A stretch of 61,387 nt of DNA from a virus. The stretch is taken from positions 1-61,387 of IMG/VR virus record IMGVR_UViG_3300028103_000018. The stretch is one strand, 5' to 3'. The notes under the pieces were generated by a model that was given only the letters and a program-made list of their open reading frames with translations, was not told where the DNA came from and made no database searches. Made by a program: the position numbers and the translations under genes. Within the stretch, counting starts at the first letter, position 1. Each line of letters opens with the position of its first letter. Shown piece after piece: positions 57,689 through 61,387 of the stretch.

Positions 57689-58648
57689 ATGATTACCGAC
57701 TACACTGCACTGCTATCCATGGGGAAGGCGGAGATCCTTCTCCATGACGGGACCACTGTCGAGAAAGACATTATCTGGAACAAGGACTGTGCCATCGACA
57801 TCCAGGGAAAGCGAGGGGAGTTCTCGTACCAGAGGATTCGCTGGGACGGAGAGAGGTGGAGGGCGGTTGAAATCTATGTGCGGGGTAACGAGGACAGGGC
57901 TATATCCCGGCTGCTGGTCGAAAGGTTTCTCCAAGTTGTTCCCTGCTCTTCCCCTCGCAATCGGCTGAAAGAGTTGGCCTTATTCCTTGGGCAATCGGTT
58001 CGCAGTCTGTCTGCGGCGAACCATGTTCTTGAACTGGTCAATCGCAGGCTGCTGAAACTGGAAAGAGAACCCAAGGCTTTCGGCAGGCCAGCCTACACTG
58101 GCTACTACTCGCATAACGTATTTATCAAACGAGAGGATAAGTACACCGACAGGCAGCGGGATGTAAGAAGGTTGTCATCTAAGCGCAACTCCGATCTCAA
58201 AGCCCTGGTCTCCTCGTGCGTGAACGCTTACAGCAATTTCTGCGCCGACTTCAACTACGGCTCCAGCATGGCGCTGGCCGACAGGAGAAGGGGGTGGACC
58301 CTGCGGTTTCGGGACATGAAAGTGGTTGCCTACAACGATGACGGCAACATCAAGAGGGAGGTGGACCTCTCTCCCTTCGACCTTACTTCTCCCTCTTTTG
58401 TGGCGCTCTTTGGAATCCGCAATGCGTTCTGCGCCAGTATCGTAGAGGAAACAGGTGATACTGTATGCCTCCAGGTGTACAGCAAGAACTCAAAGCCCAA
58501 GGGATATATTTGCGCCGACAAGAACAGCAAGGGGCATATCTTCAACCAGAAGGACCCTGGCAGGTGGATCAGCCTGTACAAGTACTCGCTTGATGATATC
58601 GGAGCCAGCAAGGCAGAGGCGTATGCCAGAATGCTTGCCAAGTCCTGA
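57689..58648 (+). CDS. Unknown protein after the MoxR triad
   Basis: 319 residues. N-terminal beta part (LLSMGKAEILLHDGTTVEKDIIW), a helical centre, and a basic beta-rich C-terminus (KGYICADKNSKGHIFNQKDPGRWISLYKYS). No motif recognised. It converges with the primase-helicase gene, 4 nt apart. Confidence 0.5.
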   Translation: MITDYTALLSMGKAEILLHDGTTVEKDIIWNKDCAIDIQGKRGEFSYQRIRWDGERWRAVEIYVRGNEDRAISRLLVERFLQVVPCSSPRNRLKELALFLGQSVRSLSAANHVLELVNRRLLKLEREPKAFGRPAYTGYYSHNVFIKREDKYTDRQRDVRRLSSKRNSDLKALVSSCVNAYSNFCADFNYGSSMALADRRRGWTLRFRDMKVVAYNDDGNIKREVDLSPFDLTSPSFVALFGIRNAFCASIVEETGDTVCLQVYSKNSKPKGYICADKNSKGHIFNQKDPGRWISLYKYSLDDIGASKAEAYARMLAKS

Positions 58649-58652
58649 AGAC

Positions 58653-60449
58653 CTACATGTAGTCGGGGTCGCTGTCATCGCCAAACATTTCCGCCACCGA
58701 AGGCGATTGGTTCAGGCTAGGCAGTTCGTAGTAGGTACTCGTGGGGATGTCGTACTTCAATCGCGCCATCCCTTGCTTTCCTACCCACTTGAAGCGGCAC
58801 TTCCAGGAATGGATCTCAACGTACCCATCCATGTCTCGGCGCTGTACAGTGATCCCGCAGTCGGTCTTGTTGTACCAGTGGGCTGACCCGCTGATGTCGT
58901 ATCCAGTCGGCACTGGGATCTTGCCGCCCTCTCGCATCATTTTGGCCGGGTGCGCCACGAACCAGACGTGTACCTGATACGTCTTGGCAAACGCAGACAC
59001 GCGGGATAGCATGCTGGACACCGCTTCAGTCTCGTTTGAATCCTTACTACGCTGAACCTCGATGCAGTTGTAGGGATCTATAACCAACCCCTTGATACCG
59101 AATCTAATCACGGCAGCGTATGCTCTATCCAGCAAGCTGTCGAGTGTAGGCAGATCCTTCGAGGATGCAAAGTCCAGGAAGACGAAGTGATCCTGGCACC
59201 ACCTGTGCGCCCTCTTCGCCTCATCAATCGTCATGCACCCAGGCCAACCCTGGAAGAAAGGCTTCTTCATGTACATCTCGGACAGCTTCGCCAGATGTTT
59301 GGCGGGTTCGTTCTCCATGCTGGCTACAGCGAACTTCCACTCGTTACGCTGCGCCAGATTCACCATGATCTGGTCGAGGAAGTTGCTCTTGCCGGAGGAG
59401 GGGACGCCAGTCACTACGGTCATCTGCCCCGGCGCTACAGTATAGATCTCGTCCACGTTGGCAAACCCTGTACTCTCACCCTTACCATCGCCCTTCAGGA
59501 ACAAGTCCATGACCTGCTCGTAGTAGTGGTCAGCGGTGTTCAGCGCCGTCAATGGAAGGGGCTTGGCGTTGTCGAGGATGTTCTGTAGTGCATCCCTGCC
59601 GTGCTTCATCAGCACATCGTTCAGGTCTTTGCAGTTGTTCGGGTAGTCCAGGGTCAGGCACTTCGAGCGCCCGAATCTGCGGGTCAGTTCTTCTTGCAGG
59701 GCTTTGCCGGGTCCATCGTTGTCGGTCGCCAGGACGTAGGTCTTGAACCGCTCCAGGAAGTCCTGCAACTCCGAGAACCACGAGAACCTCTGGCTTGTGT
59801 TCTTCTCTCCCTTCGCTGGCGCTCCAGCAGGGACAGACACCCAGTTGGAAGCGCCAACCTCAGCCACACTCAGGGCATCCATCTCGCCCTCGCAAATCAC
59901 AAGCGGCAGTTCGTAGTCGAACTTCTGCTGCAATCCAAACAACAACCCTCCAGCGCCAGGATCTTGTGTGAACTTCTTCTCTCTCACCGAGCGATACTTG
60001 GAGGAAATGAGAGTGCCGGATAGATCGTAGTAGGGGAAGGCGATGCACCGTGTCTCCCCTCCCTCACGGAAGAACTTAGTCACACTGAAGAGCTTCGCTT
60101 CGGTCGCTGTCCTGAGCGAGATCCCACGCATCTTCAGGTACTCCATGTGATCAAGCTCTACTCGCACTTCACCCAGCACTGGTTGTGGCGCTGGCTCCGG
60201 CTCGTCCGCAAATAAAGAATCGAGGTCTTCAATGTTCATATCGTCGTCTCCCATGTCTCCAATCACTCCCGAGATAGAGCAGTGGTGGCAGCAGTACACT
60301 GCCCCCTTGTCTCCGTGCGACCAGGACAGCACTGGCTCTGTCGAGTTCCTGCGGTTCGGGCTGCATGCAGGACACGGTGTTCTCCATGACCCACGGTTGC
60401 TCTCCATGAACTGCTCTGCCAGTCTTCGTAGTTCGGGCGTCTCCATCAC
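58653..60449 (-). CDS. Primase-helicase, T7 gp4 / Twinkle-like
   Basis: 598 residues from GTG 60449 or ATG 60446. Zinc-binding CPAC...CCHHC (26-57), TOPRIM ICEGEMDALSV (Glu187) and ATDNDGPG (Asp243, Asp245), then DnaB-like helicase with Walker A GVPSSGKS (348-355), SMENEP, VIDPYN and HVWFVAHPAK. It unwinds DNA and makes primers. No phage DNA polymerase is encoded, so it presumably works with the host enzyme. TACCCT ends 6 nt before ATG 60446, a candidate -10 for another leaderless start. Confidence 0.9.
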   Translation of the reverse strand: MMETPELRRLAEQFMESNRGSWRTPCPACSPNRRNSTEPVLSWSHGDKGAVYCCHHCSISGVIGDMGDDDMNIEDLDSLFADEPEPAPQPVLGEVRVELDHMEYLKMRGISLRTATEAKLFSVTKFFREGGETRCIAFPYYDLSGTLISSKYRSVREKKFTQDPGAGGLLFGLQQKFDYELPLVICEGEMDALSVAEVGASNWVSVPAGAPAKGEKNTSQRFSWFSELQDFLERFKTYVLATDNDGPGKALQEELTRRFGRSKCLTLDYPNNCKDLNDVLMKHGRDALQNILDNAKPLPLTALNTADHYYEQVMDLFLKGDGKGESTGFANVDEIYTVAPGQMTVVTGVPSSGKSNFLDQIMVNLAQRNEWKFAVASMENEPAKHLAKLSEMYMKKPFFQGWPGCMTIDEAKRAHRWCQDHFVFLDFASSKDLPTLDSLLDRAYAAVIRFGIKGLVIDPYNCIEVQRSKDSNETEAVSSMLSRVSAFAKTYQVHVWFVAHPAKMMREGGKIPVPTGYDISGSAHWYNKTDCGITVQRRDMDGYVEIHSWKCRFKWVGKQGMARLKYDIPTSTYYELPSLNQSPSVAEMFGDDSDPDYM

Positions 60450-60492
60450 TCAAGGGTACATCAGGAACCCGAAAAAAGGAACACATTTGCGC

Positions 60493-60521
60493 TTGTCAGC
60501 ATTCGCGCATTCCTGTATCCT
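60493..60521 (+). promoter_or_regulatory. Leaderless promoter of the recombination operon
   Basis: TTGTCA (60493-60498), 17-bp spacer, TATCCT (60516-60521), then GTCTTC and ATG 60528. The expected start is at the ATG. The intergenic gap 60450-60527 holds only this promoter and the opposing candidate for the helicase. Confidence 0.7.
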
Positions 60522-60527
60522 GTCTTC

Positions 60528-60782
60528 ATGGCGCGGCTCACAGTTGAGATCCCCGACAAGCTGCATCGGGATTTAAAAGTAGCAGCGATTGAAAGGGAAA
60601 CCACGGTCAAGAGACTAGCAACAGATGCCCTATACAACGAGATCCTTCGGGAACAGACACGACCTACCGGAGCCAGTGTGCGCGGTGCTGACGGCGGACA
60701 CCTACGACCGGGGCAATGCAAACATATCGGTCACGGGCCTGATCCAATCCCCACGGGTTCGGATCCTGAGCAAGAGTGGTAA
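60528..60782 (+). CDS. Ribbon-helix-helix regulator, leaderless
   Basis: 84 residues. Residues 1-42, LTVEIPDKLHRDLKVAAIERETTVKRLATDALYNEILRE, are a CopG/Arc-type ribbon-helix-helix DNA-binding domain. The following 40 residues are loop-like and overlap the exonuclease by 158 nt, so the C-terminus may be constrained by that frame. It may autoregulate its own promoter. No Shine-Dalgarno. Confidence 0.6.
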   Translation: MARLTVEIPDKLHRDLKVAAIERETTVKRLATDALYNEILREQTRPTGASVRGADGGHLRPGQCKHIGHGPDPIPTGSDPEQEW

Positions 60783-61387
60783 CCGCTTCGACGTAGCAGA
60801 CATGGTCTGGCCTTCGTTTGGGACGGCATGGCACTCACATGCCCAGGCCGCACTTCAGGACTACAATCCCGATTGGATCGTCGAGGAGCGGTACTTCGTC
60901 GATGTCAACGGCTGGGTTGTCTCCGGTCAGGCGGACCTCCAGACTACCAAAGATGACGGCACGATTCACCTCTGGGACTGGAAGGTTACGACCACCTCAA
61001 AGATTGCCAAGGGCTTGGCGGCAGAGTGGGAGCAGCAGTTGAATTGCTACGCCTATCTGATCCGGCGCTCTACGGGAAAGATCGTCACCAGCGCCACGGT
61101 TCTGGCAATCATGCGAGACTACAGGCGGAACCTCTTCAAGCGCCAGGGTAACGGTGAGTGTGCGGTGAAAGTGATTGAGATCAATCTGTGGCCGAAAGAG
61201 CAGCAGGAGTCGTACATCAAGCAACGTGTGGCGCTGCACCAGGAGGCAGAGATGTCTCAGGCGATGGGCGAAAGGCTGATATACTGCACCGGACTGGAGC
61301 AGTGGAGGGGTCCTGACTCCTTCGCGGTGATGGTCGAGGGCAAGAGCCGTGCCAAGATGATCTGCGAAACCGAGACGGAAGCAGAGT
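60625..61387 (+). CDS. PD-(D/E)XK exonuclease, N-terminal part (continues at position 1)
   Basis: From ATG 60625 the frame is open to the window end and continues to 181. NRHDLPEPVCAVLTADTYDRGNANISVTGLIQSPRVRIL, then WPSFGTAWHSHAQAAL, SGQADLQ and HLWDWKVTT are the motifs of Cas4/RecB-like phage nucleases (the Asp of SGQADLQ, then xWK). It would resect DNA for ERF annealing. The true start is uncertain because of the long overlap with the RHH gene. Confidence 0.78.
   Translation, partial: MPYTTRSFGNRHDLPEPVCAVLTADTYDRGNANISVTGLIQSPRVRILSKSGNRFDVADMVWPSFGTAWHSHAQAALQDYNPDWIVEERYFVDVNGWVVSGQADLQTTKDDGTIHLWDWKVTTTSKIAKGLAAEWEQQLNCYAYLIRRSTGKIVTSATVLAIMRDYRRNLFKRQGNGECAVKVIEINLWPKEQQESYIKQRVALHQEAEMSQAMGERLIYCTGLEQWRGPDSFAVMVEGKSRAKMICETETEAE
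61374..61387. repeat. Terminal direct repeat, right copy
   Basis: Identical to positions 1-14. See left copy. Confidence 0.85.

Noticed and set aside
1-61387. CRISPR array or insertion sequence
   Set aside because: No regularly spaced repeat-spacer series and no transposase motif seen; mobile parts are limited to the intein and two HNH genes.

Overview
The window is a tailed bacteriophage genome, apparently complete. The first 14 bases recur as the last 14, and one exonuclease gene runs off the right end (60625) and finishes at position 181, so the contig closes into a circle of about 61.37 kb. The virion genes look podovirus-like: terminase, portal, scaffold, capsid, fibres and very long internal virion proteins, with no tape measure, sheath or tail tube recognised. 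The host cannot be read from the sequence. A tyrosine recombinase is present, but I see no clear CI-type repressor, so temperate growth is possible and unproven.

Layout. (1) 60.5 kb through the junction to 6.1 kb, + strand: ribbon-helix-helix protein, PD-(D/E)XK exonuclease, ERF annealing protein, ssDNA-binding-like protein, tyrosine recombinase, RuvC-like resolvase, small accessory genes (DUF3850- and DUF551-like), dUTPase and an M15-type endolysin. (2) 6.1-41.9 kb, - strand: one long virion operon read right to left, from TerL (carrying an intein) through portal, GroES-like protein, scaffold, capsid, fibres and connectors to the internal virion proteins. Two HNH homing endonucleases are embedded in it, one of them antisense. 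(3) 42-45 kb: four small AlpA/excisionase-type HTH genes around a roughly 1 kb non-coding stretch that looks like a promoter, a 500-nt structured RNA and a terminator, followed by tRNA-Arg(CCU). (4) 45.1-48.05 kb, - strand: thyX preceded by nine tightly overlapped small genes sharing a C-terminal motif. (5) 48.3-48.9 kb, - strand: TerS, far from TerL. (6) 49.2-58.6 kb, + strand: early/accessory operons under TTGACA-18-bp promoters and a repeated 16-bp palindrome. They include a GP88-like protein, a Csx16-like protein (possible anti-type III CRISPR ring nuclease), many small unknowns, and a MoxR ATPase - DUF3150-like - VWA/metallopeptidase triad. (7) 58.65-60.45 kb, - strand: T7 gp4-like primase-helicase.

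The replication set (primase-helicase, exonuclease plus ERF, resolvase, dUTPase, ThyX) lacks a DNA polymerase, so the host enzyme is presumably used.

The strongest novel signals are: two permuted (type II) hammerhead ribozymes whose stem II contains the stop codon of the gene upstream; a large ornate non-coding RNA; the Csx16-like gene directly before one ribozyme; the nine-member small-protein array; repeated promoters that place the start codon at the transcription start (leaderless operon heads); and a roughly ten-fold excess of the hexamer AGCGCC/GGCGCT, judged by eye on one sample.
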